DNA from: Agromyces humatus
GTDB lineage: Bacteria > Actinomycetota > Actinomycetes > Actinomycetales > Microbacteriaceae
DNA: 64,000 nucleotides
Direction: 5' to 3'
NCBI RefSeq assembly: GCF_021228295.1
Contig: NZ_JAJQPD010000004.1
Location: forward strand, 1 to 64,000
Shown here: piece by piece, positions 42,034 through 51,778 of the stretch
Layout of the letters: every line of letters begins with the position of its first letter
Position numbering within the stretch: position 1 is the stretch's first letter
Notes under the pieces: generated by a model
Told to the model about the DNA's origin: nothing
Databases searched by the model: none
Seen by the model: only the letters and a program-made list of their open reading frames with translations
Position numbers and translations under genes: made by a program

Positions 42034-43293
42034 TCAGCGCACCCGCACCGAAAGGCAGGTGACGCAGCCCTCGAGCTTCTCGAACTCGCTGATGTCGACC
42101 GTGACCACGCGGTAGCCGAGCCCCGACAGCATCGCCGCCGTCTGCGGCGCCGACGCCGACATCAGCAGCGATGTCGGGCTGAGCTCGACGACCGCCACGC
42201 CCTCGGGTTCGGGCACGGGCAGGAAGGTTGCGAACACACTCGTGACCTCGAGCAGCGCGGGGTCGCCGATGATCGTGCCGTCGGGCAGCGCCGTCGCCGC
42301 GCTCTTCAGGTGCAGCGCCTTCGTGATCGGCATCGCGACAACCTGGTAGCCGTGAGGTGAGAGCATCTCGCGCAACTGCCGGATGCCCTCGGCGTTCGTG
42401 CGGGACGACGCGCCGACGTAGACGACCGGCCCGACCTTCAGCACGTCACCGCCCTCGAGCGTGCCCGGCGATTCGATGCGCTCGACGGTGACGCCCGCGA
42501 TCGCGCGGACCGTGCGTTCGACCGCCTCGATCTCGGGGCGGCGCGACTCGGCGCCGGGGTTCGTGATCACGGCGAGGTCGCCGAACATCACCACGGTGTC
42601 CTCGACGAAGACCGAGTCGGCCAGTTCGGGCGCGGCGTCGATCTCGACGGTCTCCCAGCCCTCGGCCGCGAGCGCGGCGCAGTAGTTGTCCCACTGCTCG
42701 TCAGCGAGCTCGTGGTCGACCGGTCGGCGCGCGAGATGCGTGAGCTCGCCCTCGTCGAGATTCGATGCCGGGATGCGCACGAGCGCGATGCGGCGCGGTG
42801 GCCACTCGGGCGTGTGCCCGAGGATGCTCCGCATCACGCGCGGCGCGATGAAGACCTCCGCGAGGATCACCGCGATGATGAAGATCAGGTTGAGGCTCAC
42901 CAGCGAGCCGACCACGAAGGCGAACAGTGCCCCCGAGAACGGGTTGCGCGAGGTGGCGCCCACCGTGAACGTCGTCGCGATGAGCGCCGCGAGGCACGAC
43001 GACGCGAACCCCGTGAGCAGTGCGAGGAACCACGCGCGGGTCGCTCCGACCGCGTTCGCGACCACGAGCAGCACCCAGGTGATCGTGGCCGTCAGGGCGA
43101 AGTGCCCGAAGACCTGCCCGAACACCGTGGGGGCCTGCCCGTTGCCGATGAAGAATGCGAGCACCGCCGCGGCGAGCGCGGTCAGCGCGACCGCCGCGGC
43201 GGAGAGCAGCACCGCCACCGTGCGCCGCGCCGGGCTGGCCGCGGGCGTGTACCGGGCAGGGGCGGACGACGGTGACGGAACGGGGGTGGTCAT
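42034..43293 (-). CDS. Membrane-anchored dimethylarginine dimethylaminohydrolase-like protein
   Basis: A 419-residue fusion. Residues about 25-150 form four membrane segments (VAVLLSAAAVALTALAAAVL; ITWVLLVVANAVG; LLTGFASSCLAALIA; LVSLNLIFIIAVILAEVF). Residues about 165-419 are an amidinotransferase-fold hydrolase of the DDAH type: FVEDTVVMFGDLAVI, TLEGGDVLKVGPVVYVG, KALHLKSAATALPDG and the C-terminal nucleophile region LEGCVTCLSVRVR, so the Glu-His-Cys set is present. DDAH cleaves methylated arginines to citrulline. Known bacterial DDAHs are soluble, which makes the fusion notable. TAGGCT ends six nt before the ATG, so the message may be leaderless. Confidence 0.82.
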   Translation of the reverse strand: MTTPVPSPSSAPARYTPAASPARRTVAVLLSAAAVALTALAAAVLAFFIGNGQAPTVFGQVFGHFALTATITWVLLVVANAVGATRAWFLALLTGFASSCLAALIATTFTVGATSRNPFSGALFAFVVGSLVSLNLIFIIAVILAEVFIAPRVMRSILGHTPEWPPRRIALVRIPASNLDEGELTHLARRPVDHELADEQWDNYCAALAAEGWETVEIDAAPELADSVFVEDTVVMFGDLAVITNPGAESRRPEIEAVERTVRAIAGVTVERIESPGTLEGGDVLKVGPVVYVGASSRTNAEGIRQLREMLSPHGYQVVAMPITKALHLKSAATALPDGTIIGDPALLEVTSVFATFLPVPEPEGVAVVELSPTSLLMSASAPQTAAMLSGLGYRVVTVDISEFEKLEGCVTCLSVRVR

Positions 43294-43322
43294 GGCACGA
43301 GCCTACTGGCCGTGCCGGTCGG

Positions 43323-44414
43323 TCATCGTGCGGCGTCGAGGCGCGTGCGGGCGAGGCGCTCGGCGGCTTCGAGGGTCGTCGCCCCGCGCAGTTCGGCGTC
43401 GCGCAGGGCCGAGGCGACGGTGTCGCCGATGCCGGCGATGCGCGCGTCGAGCGCCGCCTGGTCGGCGTCTGGCTCGCTCGCGACGTCGAGGTAGATGACG
43501 CCGCCGGCGTTCACGACGAAGTCGGGCGCCCACACGATGCGCCGCTCCGTGAGGAGTCGTGCGACGTCGCGCGAGGCGAGCTGGTTGTTCGCGGCGCCGA
43601 CCACGGCACGCACCCGCAGTTCGTCGACGACCTCGGGGGTCAGCACGCCGCCGAGGCCGCACGGAACGAACACGTCGGCCTCGACGCGGTGCGCGTCGGC
43701 CGGGTCGACCCACGCCGCGCCGAGCTCGTCGGCGAGCGCACGCTTGTCGGCCGCCACATCGGTCACGGTCAGTCGCGCGCCGGCGGCCGCCAGGCTGCGC
43801 GCGAGGCGACCGCCCACCTGGCCGAGGCCCGAGATGACGAGGTGACGGCCGGTCGCGTCGGTCGAGCCGAACACGTGGCCGAGGGTGGCGATGATCGAGG
43901 CGTGCACGCCTGCCGCGGTGGCGTCGGCAGGTTCGCCCACACCGCCCTGCTCGGCGGGAAGGCCGCAGACGTGCTCGGTGCGCTCGTGCACGACGGCCAT
44001 GAGCTCGGCGCTCGTGCCGACGTCTTCGGCGGTCATGTAGGCGCCGCCGAGCGACTCGACGGCGTCGCCGAGGTCGAGCATCGCGTCGCGCTTCTGTGCT
44101 TCGTCGAGTGTGACGCCCGCGGGGATCGCCACGACCGACTTGCCGCCGCCGCGCGCGAGGCCCGCAGCGGCATTCTTCATGGTCATCGCCTGCGAGAGGC
44201 GCAGAGCGTCGGCGAGGGCGTCGGTCCAGTGGCCGTAGCGCCAGAGGCGTGCGCCGCCGAGTGCCTGGCCGAGCCTCGTCGAGTGCACGGCCACGATGAT
44301 CGTGAGGCCTGAGCGAGGGCCGCGGGTGATGAGCACCCGTTCGTGGTCGGGCGCCTCGGTGGGAAGTGCTGCGTTGACCTCGGCTGCAGGGGCCGGGGCG
44401 TGTGTGATCGTCAT
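43323..44414 (-). CDS. Glu/Leu/Phe/Val dehydrogenase
   Basis: A 363-residue amino acid dehydrogenase of the leucine/valine/phenylalanine branch. The catalytic lysine segment is LARGGGKSVVAIP near residue 85, followed by GGAYMTAEDVGTS near 120, and the NAD-binding Rossmann loop is ISGLGQVGGRLARSLAAAGA near 185. It should oxidatively deaminate a branched-chain amino acid to its keto acid. I chose ATG at 44414 because GAGGAG lies about 9 nt upstream; the frame is open to 44483, but that part is poorly conserved in appearance. It lies 29 nt upstream of the DDAH-fusion gene on the same strand. Confidence 0.88.
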   Translation of the reverse strand: MTITHAPAPAAEVNAALPTEAPDHERVLITRGPRSGLTIIVAVHSTRLGQALGGARLWRYGHWTDALADALRLSQAMTMKNAAAGLARGGGKSVVAIPAGVTLDEAQKRDAMLDLGDAVESLGGAYMTAEDVGTSAELMAVVHERTEHVCGLPAEQGGVGEPADATAAGVHASIIATLGHVFGSTDATGRHLVISGLGQVGGRLARSLAAAGARLTVTDVAADKRALADELGAAWVDPADAHRVEADVFVPCGLGGVLTPEVVDELRVRAVVGAANNQLASRDVARLLTERRIVWAPDFVVNAGGVIYLDVASEPDADQAALDARIAGIGDTVASALRDAELRGATTLEAAERLARTRLDAAR

Positions 44415-44603
44415 CGATCGTTCTCCTCGAATCATCCGCTTCGTGGGCGGAACCGTGCCCGCGCCTTGTGAGCGCAGGTTCACTTCAAGGGTACCGCCGC
44501 GCGCATGCCCCGGCGCGCCTGCGAGCGTTCGGCCGTGTTGCTGAATCCTTCAATGGTGGTACGAGGCGGGCATCTGCGCGCGTGTGCTCGAAAAGGCCAC
44601 GCG

Positions 44604-46475
44604 CTACGGCAGGACGATGTTGAAACCGGGGTCTCCGGGGTCGAGCACGGCGGTGAGTTGTGACAGCACTGCGAGGTCGCCGTCGACCGTCAGGCCTTCG
44701 GATTGCGTGTCGCCAGTGATGAGGGCGAGCAGCCGTTGCTTCGTCGTCGTGATGTGCAGTGGCGCGGTACCGTCTGGTGCCCGCTCGACGTAGATGAGGA
44801 CGCCGTTGCGGAGCGTCACGTGGAAGCTGCGGTGCAGGTCGGTCAGCGTGATGTCGAAGGCCAGGTCGAGGTCCCATGCTCTGGGGCCGTTGACGGTGAT
44901 CGCGATCGCGTCGAGGAGCTGCTCCGGTGTCAGCTGAGCGATGATCGCCGGCGCGTTCGCGGTGAGCGGGGTGCCGAAGTTCCCCTCGCGCAACTCGGTC
45001 GCTCCGGAGAGGAAGAAGTTGCGCCAGGTGCCGTTCTCCGCACCGTAGCCGAGCTGCTCGAGCGTGTCAGCGTACAGGGCCTTCGCGTCGGCGTTGTCGG
45101 GTTCGGCGAAGACCGCATGATCGAGCAGGGTCGCGGCCCAGCGGAAGTCCCCTTGCTCGTACGCATCCTGGGCGAGTTCGACGACCCGGTCTACGCCGCC
45201 GATCGCGGCCACGTACCGCTCGGCGAGGGGCTTGGGCGGGTGCGGCCAGAGGCGGGCGGGGTTGCCGTCGAACCAGCCCATGTATCGCTGGTAGATCGCC
45301 TTGACGTTATGACTGACCGAGCCGTAGTAGCCGTGCGTGCTCCAGTTCTGGGTGAGGGCCGGCGGCAACTCGATGACCTCGGCGATCTCGGCGCCGTTCA
45401 ATCCCTGATTGAGCATGCGGAGAGTCTGATCATGCAGGTACCCGTAGAGATCGCGCTGCACGCCGAGGAAGTGCTTCACATCTTCGTTTCCCCACGTCGG
45501 CCAATGGTGGGACGCGAACACCACGTCGGTCTTGTCGCCGTAGCGCTCGAGCGCCTCGGTGAGATAGTGCGACCACACGTGCGGATCGCGGACCACCGCG
45601 CCACGGAGCGTCAACAGGTTGTGCAAGGTGTGCGTCGCGTTCTCAGCCATGCACAGGGCGCGATAGCGGGGGATGTAGAAGTGCATCTCCGATGGCGCCT
45701 CCGTGCCCGGTGCCATCTGGAACTCGAACTCCACGCCATCGATCGTGTGCGTCTGACCGGTCGCGCCGATCTCGAGCGTCGGCACATACAACGTCGCCTC
45801 GCCGGTCGAGGTCGTCTGGCCCAGGCCCGCGCCCACCTGACCCTTCGGGCCACGAGCCAGACTCGCGCCATACATGTACCCCGACCGACGAGACATCGCA
45901 GTCCCCGCGTAGACGTTCTCGGACACCGCGTGCTCGAGGAAGCCCTCGGGAACAATGATCTCGATCGCTCCGGAGTCGATCTCGTCCTGCGTGGCCATGC
46001 CCTGCACGCCGCCGAAGTGGTCGATATGGCTGTGGGTGTGGATGAATGCGCGGATCGGGCGGTCGCCACGGTGCTTGCGATACAGCGCGAGCGCGGCAGC
46101 GCCGGTCTCCTTCGTGAGGAGGGGGTCGAGGACGATCACACCGGTGTCGCCCTCGATGAACGACGTCACCGACAGGTCGAGCCCGCGGATCTGGTAAAGC
46201 CCCGGTACGACCTCGAAGAGGCCATGCCTGGCGACGAGCTTGCCCTGACGCCACAAGCTCGGGTTCACCGACGTCGGCGCGTCCCCCTCGAGGAAGTCGT
46301 AGGTCGAGGCATCCCACACCACATCGCCGTCCGCGTTGCGGATGGCCGGGTCGTCCAGTGTCCCCAGGAAACCACGCTCTACGGCGCTGAAGTCAGCGGT
46401 ATCTGACATTGGAAGACTGCCGAGCAGTGCGTCGTGCTGCGCTTCGATGGTCGGTGTGGGTTCGTTCTGATCCAT
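44604..46475 (-). CDS. Linear alkylsulfatase, metallo-beta-lactamase SdsA type
   Basis: A 623-residue sulfatase. The binuclear zinc motif is HTHSHIDHFGG near residue 155; further metal-site marks are MAENATHTLHNL near 280 and ASHHWPTWG near 325. After about 400 come the dimerisation and C-terminal SCP2-like substrate-binding domains (LLDAIAITVNGPRAWDLDL). It would hydrolyse primary alkyl sulfates such as dodecyl sulfate to an alcohol and sulfate, giving carbon or sulfur or detergent resistance. No signal peptide is present. ATG at 46475 is preferred over 46481 because GGAGGAG then has a normal 6-nt spacing. Its codon use looks slightly less GC-biased than its neighbours, consistent with acquisition. 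Confidence 0.9.
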   Translation of the reverse strand: MDQNEPTPTIEAQHDALLGSLPMSDTADFSAVERGFLGTLDDPAIRNADGDVVWDASTYDFLEGDAPTSVNPSLWRQGKLVARHGLFEVVPGLYQIRGLDLSVTSFIEGDTGVIVLDPLLTKETGAAALALYRKHRGDRPIRAFIHTHSHIDHFGGVQGMATQDEIDSGAIEIIVPEGFLEHAVSENVYAGTAMSRRSGYMYGASLARGPKGQVGAGLGQTTSTGEATLYVPTLEIGATGQTHTIDGVEFEFQMAPGTEAPSEMHFYIPRYRALCMAENATHTLHNLLTLRGAVVRDPHVWSHYLTEALERYGDKTDVVFASHHWPTWGNEDVKHFLGVQRDLYGYLHDQTLRMLNQGLNGAEIAEVIELPPALTQNWSTHGYYGSVSHNVKAIYQRYMGWFDGNPARLWPHPPKPLAERYVAAIGGVDRVVELAQDAYEQGDFRWAATLLDHAVFAEPDNADAKALYADTLEQLGYGAENGTWRNFFLSGATELREGNFGTPLTANAPAIIAQLTPEQLLDAIAITVNGPRAWDLDLAFDITLTDLHRSFHVTLRNGVLIYVERAPDGTAPLHITTTKQRLLALITGDTQSEGLTVDGDLAVLSQLTAVLDPGDPGFNIVLP

Positions 46476-46503
46476 CTGCATCTCCTCCTGCGACAACCCG
46501 GCA

Positions 46504-46521
46504 AACGCTCTCCTCAGCGTT
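46504..46521 (-). promoter_or_regulatory. Inverted repeat in the alkylsulfatase leader
   Basis: AACGCT (46504-46509) and AGCGTT (46516-46521) are perfect complements around six bases, 29-46 nt before the ATG at 46475. TTGACC, complement of 46548-46553, lies upstream and could be the -35 box. An operator for a local or distant repressor is plausible. Confidence 0.4.
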
Positions 46522-46568
46522 CCGTATATCGTGCGGAGGGTCAAGGAAGCGGCCCGCTCCGTCAGCAG

Positions 46569-46615
46569 CGCGCCTAGTGGAAGAAGTGCAGTAACGCGCC
46601 TAGTGGAAGAAGTGC
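46569..46615. repeat. 21-bp direct repeat overlapping the purH stop codon
   Basis: Two exact copies of a 21-bp sequence starting CGCGCCTAGTGG and ending AAGAAGTGC lie at 46569-46589 and 46595-46615. The second copy contains the last codons and TAG stop of purH on the minus strand (Arg-His-Phe-Phe-His-stop); the first is a duplicate just beyond the gene, toward the alkylsulfatase. Confidence 0.85.
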
Positions 46616-48210
46616 CGCTCGCCCGTGAAGTACATCGTGATGCCGGCCTCGCGGGCTGCCGCGATGACCTCGTCGTCGCGAACCGACCCTCCGGGCTGCA
46701 CGACGGCGCGCACGCCCGCGTCGATCAGGATCTGCAGCCCGTCTGCGAACGGGAAGAACGCATCGGATGCCGCGACCGAGCCCTCAGCGCGATCGCCCGC
46801 CCGCTCGACCGCGAGCTTGCACGAGTCGACCCGGTTGACCTGCCCCATGCCGACGCCGACCGAGGCGCCGCCGGCGGCGAGCAGGATCGCGTTCGACTTC
46901 ACGGCCCGGCACGCGGTCCAGGCGAACTCGAGGTCGGCGAGTGTGGTGTCGTCGACGGGGTCGCCTGCGGCCAACGCCCACTCGGACGCCGGCGCGAAGT
47001 GCCGGTCGGCCTGCTGCAGCAGCGCGCCGCCCGACACCTGCCGAAGCTCGACGGCGGTGGGAGCATACCCCTCGGGCAGCGTGAGCAGGCGGATGTTCTT
47101 CTTCTGCGTGAGCAGCTCGACGGCCTCGGCCTCGAACGCGGGTGCCACGAGCACTTCGGTGAAGATCTCCGAGACGGTCTCGGCCATCTCGCGGGTCACC
47201 GTGCGGTTCGCCGCGATCACACCGCCGAACGCCGAGACCGGGTCGCAGTCGTGAGCGCGCCGGTGGGCGTCGGCGATGGGGTCGGGCGCCCCGGGCGCAG
47301 CGACTGCGATCCCGCACGGATTCGCGTGCTTGATGATCGCGACGGCGGGCTCGTCGAAGTCGAATGCGGCCCGCACGGCCGCGTCGGCGTCGACGTAGTT
47401 GTTGTACGACATCTCTTTGCCGTGCAGCTGCACGGCCTGCGCGATGCCGGGGCGACCGGCCGTCGACGAGTAGATCGCGGCCTTCTGGTGCGAGTTCTCG
47501 CCGTAGCGCAGGTCGGCGTCCTTCGTCCACGTGCCGCCGACCCACGCGGGGAAGGGCGACTCGTCGGCAGGCTGGTCGGGGGCGATGACGCTGCCGATGT
47601 ACGACGCGACGGCCACATCGTACGACGCGGTGTGCCGGAACGCTTCGCGGGCCAGCGACGCGCGCTGCGCGAGGGTGGTGCCGCCGGCCTCGACCGCGGC
47701 GATGATCTCGTCGTACCGGTCGGGCGAGACGACGACCGCGACGTTCGCGTGGTTCTTCGCCGACGCACGCACCATGGCCGGGCCACCGATGTCGATCTGC
47801 TCGATGACGGCATCGGGCGCTGCGCCGGCCGCCACGGTCTCGGTGAACGGGTAGAGGTTCACCACGACGAGCTCGAAGGGCTTGATGCCGAGCTCGGCGA
47901 GCTGGCGCTCGTGGTCTTCGAGCCGCAGGTCGGCGAGCAGACCCGAGTGCACTCCGGGGTGCAGCGTGCGCACGCGGCCGTCGAGGTGCTCGGGGTATCC
48001 GGTGACCTCGGGCACCTGCGTGACCGGCAGGCCGGCCGCCGCGATCGCCGCGCCGGTGCCGCCGGTCGAGACGATCTCGACGCCGGCACCCACGAGCGCT
48101 TTCGCCAGTTCGACGAGGCCGCGCTTGTCGCTCACCGCGACGAGCGCCCGGCGCACGGGCACGAGGTCGCGTTCGCGGTAGCGGCTCGGGTCGATCGAAT
48201 GGGTGCTCAT
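46600..48210 (-). CDS. purH: Bifunctional AICAR transformylase / IMP cyclohydrolase
   Basis: A 536-residue PurH that carries out the last two steps of IMP synthesis. The N-terminal cyclohydrolase domain has [27 protein letters not shown] and [15 protein letters not shown]; the C-terminal transformylase has [25 protein letters not shown] with the catalytic Lys-His, and [11 protein letters not shown]. The ATG at 48210 overlaps the purN stop in ATGA. The gene ends in a duplicated 21-bp segment. Confidence 0.98.
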   Translation of the reverse strand: MSTHSIDPSRYRERDLVPVRRALVAVSDKRGLVELAKALVGAGVEIVSTGGTGAAIAAAGLPVTQVPEVTGYPEHLDGRVRTLHPGVHSGLLADLRLEDHERQLAELGIKPFELVVVNLYPFTETVAAGAAPDAVIEQIDIGGPAMVRASAKNHANVAVVVSPDRYDEIIAAVEAGGTTLAQRASLAREAFRHTASYDVAVASYIGSVIAPDQPADESPFPAWVGGTWTKDADLRYGENSHQKAAIYSSTAGRPGIAQAVQLHGKEMSYNNYVDADAAVRAAFDFDEPAVAIIKHANPCGIAVAAPGAPDPIADAHRRAHDCDPVSAFGGVIAANRTVTREMAETVSEIFTEVLVAPAFEAEAVELLTQKKNIRLLTLPEGYAPTAVELRQVSGGALLQQADRHFAPASEWALAAGDPVDDTTLADLEFAWTACRAVKSNAILLAAGGASVGVGMGQVNRVDSCKLAVERAGDRAEGSVAASDAFFPFADGLQILIDAGVRAVVQPGGSVRDDEVIAAAREAGITMYFTGERHFFH

Positions 48211-48800
48211 GATCGTGCGAGTTCCTTCAGGTCGAGGTGCGAGTTGGCGATGTCGAGCACGGCTTCGATGAGCAGGCGCCGCTCGACGGGCTTGATGCGG
48301 TCGTGCAGGGTCGACTCGGTGTCGTCGGGCAGCACGGGGATGCGCTCCTGCGCGATGATCGGGCCCCCGTCGACCGAGTTGTCGACGACGATGAGGCTCG
48401 CGCCCGTCTGCTCGACCCCTGCGGCGATGGCGTCGCGCACGGCGTGCGCACCCGGGAACTCGGGCAGGTAGGCGGGGTGCGTGTTGATGAGGTACGGCGA
48501 GAACGCGTCGACGACGGCGGGCGGCACGAGACGCATGAGTCCCGACAGCACGACGAGGTCGGGCTCCCAGCGGCGCACCTCGTCGATGAGGGCGGCGCCC
48601 CACGACTCGCGGTCGGGGTAGGCGGTGAACGGCACGCTGAACGTGGGGATGCCGAACTCCTCGCCGAGCACGAGGCCGTCGGCCTGGCGGTCGGCGCCGA
48701 TCGCGACGACTCGGGCCGGGAACTCGGCATCTTCAGCGGCTTCGAGCAGGGCCCGGAGGTTGGACCCTCCGCCGGAGATCAGCACGACGAGCTTCTGCAC
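48207..48800 (-). CDS. purN: Phosphoribosylglycinamide formyltransferase
   Basis: A 197-residue GAR transformylase using 10-formyltetrahydrofolate. Motifs are [15 protein letters not shown] at the N-terminus, [34 protein letters not shown] near residue 108-128 with the catalytic Asn-His, and [13 protein letters not shown] near 139-151 with the catalytic Asp. The GTG start is preceded by TAGGCT with a six-base gap, so the purNH message is probably leaderless. It is co-transcribed with purH. Confidence 0.97.
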   Translation of the reverse strand: MQKLVVLISGGGSNLRALLEAAEDAEFPARVVAIGADRQADGLVLGEEFGIPTFSVPFTAYPDRESWGAALIDEVRRWEPDLVVLSGLMRLVPPAVVDAFSPYLINTHPAYLPEFPGAHAVRDAIAAGVEQTGASLIVVDNSVDGGPIIAQERIPVLPDDTESTLHDRIKPVERRLLIEAVLDIANSHLDLKELARS

Positions 48801-48860
48801 CCCTCGAGCCTACCGGCAGTGATCAGTTGCCCGACGCGGTCGGCCGCCGCCCGAGGAGCC

Positions 48861-50171
48861 TCAGCCCAGCCCGCCGTCGACCCCTCGGAGTGGCGCGGGC
48901 ACGCGCAGACTCGCACTCGGCCCCTTCGTCTGCACCCGGGCGGCGAACCCGCCCGCGACCGAACCGATGCCGACGGTGGCGGCCGCGATGCCCGCCACCG
49001 CCCACACGTTCGGCCCGACCTCCGCGAGCCGCCCCGGGCCGACCGCGCCCCCCGACCACCAGGCGAGCGACCCCAGCACGAGCCCCGCCACGACCGCAGC
49101 CCCGGCCCCGACCGCGATCGGCTGCCACCACGGCACCGCACGCCCCGCAACCAGACCGCCCCGCGCCGCGGGCTCGGCCCATCCACCCCGAGGCTCGCCC
49201 TGCACGAGCCAGGCGCCGACGAACGCGGCGAGCACGGGTACGAGCAGCCACAGCACGCCGAAGACCGGCGCGGCGCCCGGGATCGCCCCGAGCAGCGGGA
49301 TGCCGGGCACCGGCCCGAGCAGGGTACCCGCCGGCGCCACGATCGTTCCCGTGCCGAGGGCGAAGCCCGGGCCCAGCATCCATGCTGCGACCCACACCAC
49401 GAGGTTCGGCAGGAATGCGAGTTCGCCCACGACGAGGGCGATGCTGCCATCGATGCCCGCCCCGAGCGACTGGGAGAGCCCGGCGATCGTCGCGTAGTCG
49501 AGCGTGATCAGCACGGCGACGAACAGTGCGGCGACGGCGAGCAGCGCGAATGCGGCTCCCGCGCCGATGCGCACCGCCGCCGTGACCGCGTCGACGACTC
49601 GAGGAGGGAGGTCACCGAGGCGTTCCCTGAAGAATCCGCCCGCGGCATCCGTCGGCGACGGTTCGCGAAGCGTCTCGGCCACCGCGCCGATCGCGACGCC
49701 GATCGCCACCGTGATGGCGGGCAGCAGTGTCGCCTGCCAGACCGACGCGCGCGCCACGTCGGCGCCCGCAACGAGCGCGAGCGTAGCGCCGGCGGCCGCA
49801 TACACGACGGCGGCGGCGACCGACCCGGTGATCGAGTGTCCGCCCGCGGCCGATCGGCGACCGATTCGGCGGCCAGCCGCGACCGAGAGCAACGCGAAGC
49901 CGAGCAGCGCAATCGTGATCGGGAACGGCTCGTCGGCGCCGGGGAGGCCGAGTCCGCCCGCGGTCACCGGGTCGAGCTGAACGGTGAGATCGACGCCGTG
50001 GCCGAGCAGCCACACATCGGCGGCGGCACGCAGGAACACCGTCGCGTCGACCGCGAGTTCGTACTGCACCGCCCAGAGCAGCATGAGCGGCACGAGGGCG
50101 ATGCCGAGTCCGATGAGCGCCGCGACGGCGGCCTCGAGTGCGGCCAGCAGGGCGATCGTCGTGCGTCTCAT
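48861..50171 (-). CDS. PerM-like DUF6350 membrane protein
   Basis: A 436-residue polytopic protein with about nine or ten hydrophobic segments and very high Ala/Gly content. Position directly upstream of purN and the sequence style (N-terminal AALEAAVAALIGLGIALVPLMLLWA; LPNLVVWVAAWMLGPGFALG; PLLGAIPGAAP) match the actinobacterial DUF6350 family, whose mycobacterial member PerM is linked to cell division and persistence. In related genomes this gene usually lies between sucD and purN, which fits except for the extra genes at 50.2-56.4 kb. Confidence 0.75.
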   Translation of the reverse strand: MRRTTIALLAALEAAVAALIGLGIALVPLMLLWAVQYELAVDATVFLRAAADVWLLGHGVDLTVQLDPVTAGGLGLPGADEPFPITIALLGFALLSVAAGRRIGRRSAAGGHSITGSVAAAVVYAAAGATLALVAGADVARASVWQATLLPAITVAIGVAIGAVAETLREPSPTDAAGGFFRERLGDLPPRVVDAVTAAVRIGAGAAFALLAVAALFVAVLITLDYATIAGLSQSLGAGIDGSIALVVGELAFLPNLVVWVAAWMLGPGFALGTGTIVAPAGTLLGPVPGIPLLGAIPGAAPVFGVLWLLVPVLAAFVGAWLVQGEPRGGWAEPAARGGLVAGRAVPWWQPIAVGAGAAVVAGLVLGSLAWWSGGAVGPGRLAEVGPNVWAVAGIAAATVGIGSVAGGFAARVQTKGPSASLRVPAPLRGVDGGLG

Positions 50172-50202
50172 TCCTCGGGGAGCCTATCCCGAGGCGGCCG
50201 CC

Positions 50203-51723
50203 TCAGCCGACAGGACGTGCGGGGTCGGCGGGATGCCCCGCGGCCTCTGCCCCGTCGCCGGCATCGAGCACGGCGGTGTCGCCGGGCGCCGTACCGGATT
50301 CCGGGTCGATGACGGGGGTGTCGGATGTCGCGACCCCGGTACTCGGATCGGCCTCGGCACGTTCCAGCTCGTACTCGGCGACCTCGGCGGCCGGTCGTCG
50401 CAGCAGTTCGACGAGCAGCAGTGCCACCAACGCCACGATGAGGGTGACGACCACGGTGCTCGTCTCGAGCGGCCGCGAGAACAGCACCACGATGGCGGCG
50501 ATCACGGCGATCCCGATGTAGGCCGCCGTGCGCCACCGGTCGAGGGCGACGCCGAACGCACCGGTCGTGACCCCGTGCGACGCGGCCGAACGACGCACTG
50601 CCGTGAAGCCCGACTCGGCGAAGCCGCGCGCGGCGCGCGCCGGCCGCCACGGGCCCGAGAACCAGGCGACCACGGCGACGAGCAGCCCCAGCACGAAGAA
50701 CGCGACGATCGTCGACTGCATGAGCACGATGAGGTCGTCGTAGATCGCCTGAGCGGCGTCGGCCGGCATGATCGACGGGCTCACCGCACCGACGAAGTAG
50801 AGCCGGCCGATGCTGAGGCCGCCCGCCATGAGCAGCATCGTGAGTGCGAGACCGCCGGCCGTCCACATGATCGCGCGGGAGCGGCGCTTGGCCACGAGCA
50901 CACCGCCGATGAGGAACGCCAGCACGATCCACGGCAACCACGTGCCTGCGGCGACCGCGAGCTGGTACACCGTGCGCACCGTCACGAACGCGTCTGCCTG
51001 GGCGACGACGATGCTGCGGTCGATGACCGGGATCTGCGCCGCGAAGCCCACCCCCTGCTCCTCGAGTCGCTGCTTGACCGCCTCGATGATCGGCCCGAGC
51101 TGCACCGAGAGCGTGCCGTCGCCGCCGATCTCGAGTGCGGCGTTCGGGTCGCCCTGGATCGCGGCGACCGCCTGGCGGTGCGAGGCCCGCAAGGCGGCGG
51201 CCCAGATGTCAGCGAACGCGGGCGACGCGATCACCCGGTCGACGACGCTGTCGACGAGTGACTGCAACCCCTGGGCGGCCGGTGCCTCGAGCAGGCCCAG
51301 CGCAGCCTCGGCTCGGGGCGGCAGGTCGAGGGCCCGGATGCCGTCGAAGACGTCGGAGGTCAACTGCGGGATGTCGACCTGCTCCTCGATCGCGGCCGTG
51401 ACCTGGTCGCCGATGTACGACTGCACGGCCGGGTCTTCGGCGAGCGGCGCGAACGTCGCCACGAACCGGTCGGTGTCGACGAGTTCGAGCCGCGCCCAGC
51501 CGCTGATCACCGCGACCGGCGCGAGCAGCAGGCCCACGACGACGAGCACGATGGCCGCGGCAGTGCGGCCACGGCCACGTTTCACCGGGGCGACCGGCTC
51601 GGATGTCGCGGCGAGGCCCTCACCGAGGTCGGTCGTCTCGGTGGACTCAGCGCGCAATCGCGCGTTCTCGGCCTCGAGTTGCGCGACACGCGCCTCGAGT
51701 TCGGTCTTCGTCAAGTCAGGCAT
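50203..51723 (-). CDS. Membrane protein with N-terminal coiled coil and external domain
   Basis: A 506-residue protein of a conserved but functionally unnamed actinobacterial type. It starts with a leucine-zipper-like coiled coil (TELEARVAQLEAENARLRAE), then a membrane segment (AAAIVLVVVGLLLAPVAVIS), a predicted external domain of about 190 residues (TDRFVATFAPLAEDPAVQSY onward), and five or six further membrane segments from about residue 260. The C-terminal 60 residues are acidic and low-complexity. I do not recognise a catalytic motif. It is one of four genes lying between sucD and the perM-like gene. Confidence 0.7.
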   Translation of the reverse strand: MPDLTKTELEARVAQLEAENARLRAESTETTDLGEGLAATSEPVAPVKRGRGRTAAAIVLVVVGLLLAPVAVISGWARLELVDTDRFVATFAPLAEDPAVQSYIGDQVTAAIEEQVDIPQLTSDVFDGIRALDLPPRAEAALGLLEAPAAQGLQSLVDSVVDRVIASPAFADIWAAALRASHRQAVAAIQGDPNAALEIGGDGTLSVQLGPIIEAVKQRLEEQGVGFAAQIPVIDRSIVVAQADAFVTVRTVYQLAVAAGTWLPWIVLAFLIGGVLVAKRRSRAIMWTAGGLALTMLLMAGGLSIGRLYFVGAVSPSIMPADAAQAIYDDLIVLMQSTIVAFFVLGLLVAVVAWFSGPWRPARAARGFAESGFTAVRRSAASHGVTTGAFGVALDRWRTAAYIGIAVIAAIVVLFSRPLETSTVVVTLIVALVALLLVELLRRPAAEVAEYELERAEADPSTGVATSDTPVIDPESGTAPGDTAVLDAGDGAEAAGHPADPARPVG

Positions 51724-51778
51724 GAGGACCCCCTCTGGGGATGAGGCTAGACCCAGCGGCGGCGGCGCCGCATCACGC

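Noticed and set aside
44578..44604. GCGCGTG / CACGCGC stem at the end of the alkylsulfatase gene as a terminator
   Set aside because: The long 13-nt loop and overlap with the stop codon make it a weak terminator; not listed as a feature.
46569..46615. 21-bp repeats as target-site duplication of an insertion sequence
   Set aside because: The copies are only 5 bp apart with no transposase or terminal inverted repeats between or beside them; I keep only the weaker duplication or att-scar reading.
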